Source: Candidatus Sulfuritelmatomonas gaucii
GTDB lineage: Bacteria > Acidobacteriota > Terriglobia > Terriglobales > Acidobacteriaceae
DNA length: 64,000 nt
Direction: 5' to 3'
NCBI GenBank assembly: GCA_900290245.1
Contig: OKRB01000141.1
Location: 1 to 64,000 of the forward strand
How positions within the stretch are numbered: position 1 is the stretch's first letter; the number at the start of each line of letters is the position of its first letter. This document shows, piece after piece, positions 63,707 through 64,000 of this stretch. The notes beneath the pieces are model-generated. The model made no database searches and was not told the DNA's origin. It was given only the letters and a program-made list of their open reading frames with translations. Both the position numbers and the translations under genes were made by a program.

Positions 63707-63842
63707 GTTTTTCTCCAATCAAAATCGTTTGAATTTGGTGGCCGAGCCACAATGCCCGTCCAGGAGGCTGCCCTACGCAGTGGAAAGTTTCCGATGCGCC
63801 AGACCCGCGCCCTTTCCTCTAACCTGCAGCCAAAACCTTTAA

Positions 63843-63906
63843 AAGCAGCTTTCAGTTCTCAGCTTCCAAGCCTTTGCTGAAGGCTGAGAGCTGATGGCTG
63901 AAAGCT
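63843..63906. repeat. Heptad repeat, AGCTTTC/AGCCATC type, after rplJ stop
   Basis: On the minus strand it reads AGCTTTC, AGCCATC, AGCTCTC, AGCCTTC at period 7, then an inverted set (AGCTGAG, AACTGAA, AGCTGC). It occupies the rplJ-rplL spacer nine bases beyond the rplJ stop, and the two halves can pair into a long hairpin. Confidence 0.8.
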
Positions 63907-63914
63907 CGCGGCCA

Positions 63915-64000
63915 TCAGGCCGCTGCAAACTTATCCTTCTCCACACCCTGGTTCAACACGACCGCCAAGTCACGGCCCGTGGCATTGATTACCGTAGCCA
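63915..64000 (-). CDS. rplJ: 50S ribosomal protein L10, C-terminal fragment
   Basis: The window ends inside this gene. The last 27 codons read ATVINATGRDLAVVLNQGVE, then KDKFAAA and a TGA stop at 63917-63915. The pattern I-N-x-x-G-R-x-L-x-V-V-L-N-Q-x-V-E-x-x-K-F is the L10 C-terminal helix that binds the L7/L12 dimers. Position directly before rplL confirms it. The start and any L10 leader lie outside the window. Confidence 0.9.
   Translation of the reverse strand, partial: ATVINATGRDLAVVLNQGVEKDKFAAA

Noticed and set aside
62934-63842. 302-codon plus-strand open frame across the rplL gene and spacer
   Set aside because: It runs antisense to rplL and has no recognisable domain or ribosome-binding site.

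Overview
The window looks like chromosomal DNA of an acidobacterium, probably class Terriglobia (Acidobacteriaceae or a relative). The basis is GC-rich coding sequence, a TIGR03435-family protein, an Oar-like TonB-dependent receptor with an N-terminal carboxypeptidase-regulatory-like domain, DUF5715, DUF4337 and TIGR03435 proteins, and an Ig-like secreted protein with a membrane/Cys tail. I see no rRNA, tRNA, CRISPR array, prophage, integrase or insertion sequence. Nearly all of the window is ordinary core and accessory chromosome.

Layout. 0.1-9.9 kb: secreted TIGR03435 and Ig-like proteins, a GntR/FCD regulator, YraN, a class III aminotransferase and small secreted or membrane proteins. 9.9-14.9 kb: cysS, YIP1, DUF5715 and a secreted protein. 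15.0-22.2 kb: a carbohydrate block, all on the minus strand: gnd, a HAD phosphatase, rpiB, tkt and a GH15 glucoamylase-type enzyme. 22.4-28.8 kb: a methyltransferase, a repeat-rich gap, aroB, an ICMT-like methyltransferase and a DUF4010 transporter. 29.2-38.8 kb: nadB, terC, a type II NADH dehydrogenase, an ArsR/SRPBCC pair under a clear promoter-operator, serS, a LolA-like protein and a GT39-like glycosyltransferase. 38.9-45.3 kb: a three-domain GH18-CE4-GT2 exopolysaccharide protein and a TonB-dependent receptor. 45.7-53.7 kb: ddl, an arginase and two tandem membrane diguanylate cyclases. 53.7-64.0 kb: the rplJ-rplL-rpoB-rpoC operon on the minus strand.

Three things stand out. First, one 1175-residue protein carries an outward-facing GH18-like domain, an outward-facing NodB deacetylase and an inward-facing processive GT2 synthase, all with catalytic motifs intact; it resembles PgaB and PgaC functions joined in one chain. 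Second, rpoC as given lacks about 40 codons that include the catalytic NADFDGD motif and is out of frame at that point, inside a short inverted repeat. This must be an assembly or sequence error, or a non-functional copy. Third, at least fourteen intergenic sites carry degenerate tandem repeats with a period of 7 (sometimes 8) bases. Their unit sequences differ (AGCTNNY, NNTCCCT, NNNCAGT, AGAGANC), and nearly all start within a few bases of a stop codon, in two cases including the stop itself. A separate set of REP-like stem-loops occupies other gaps.
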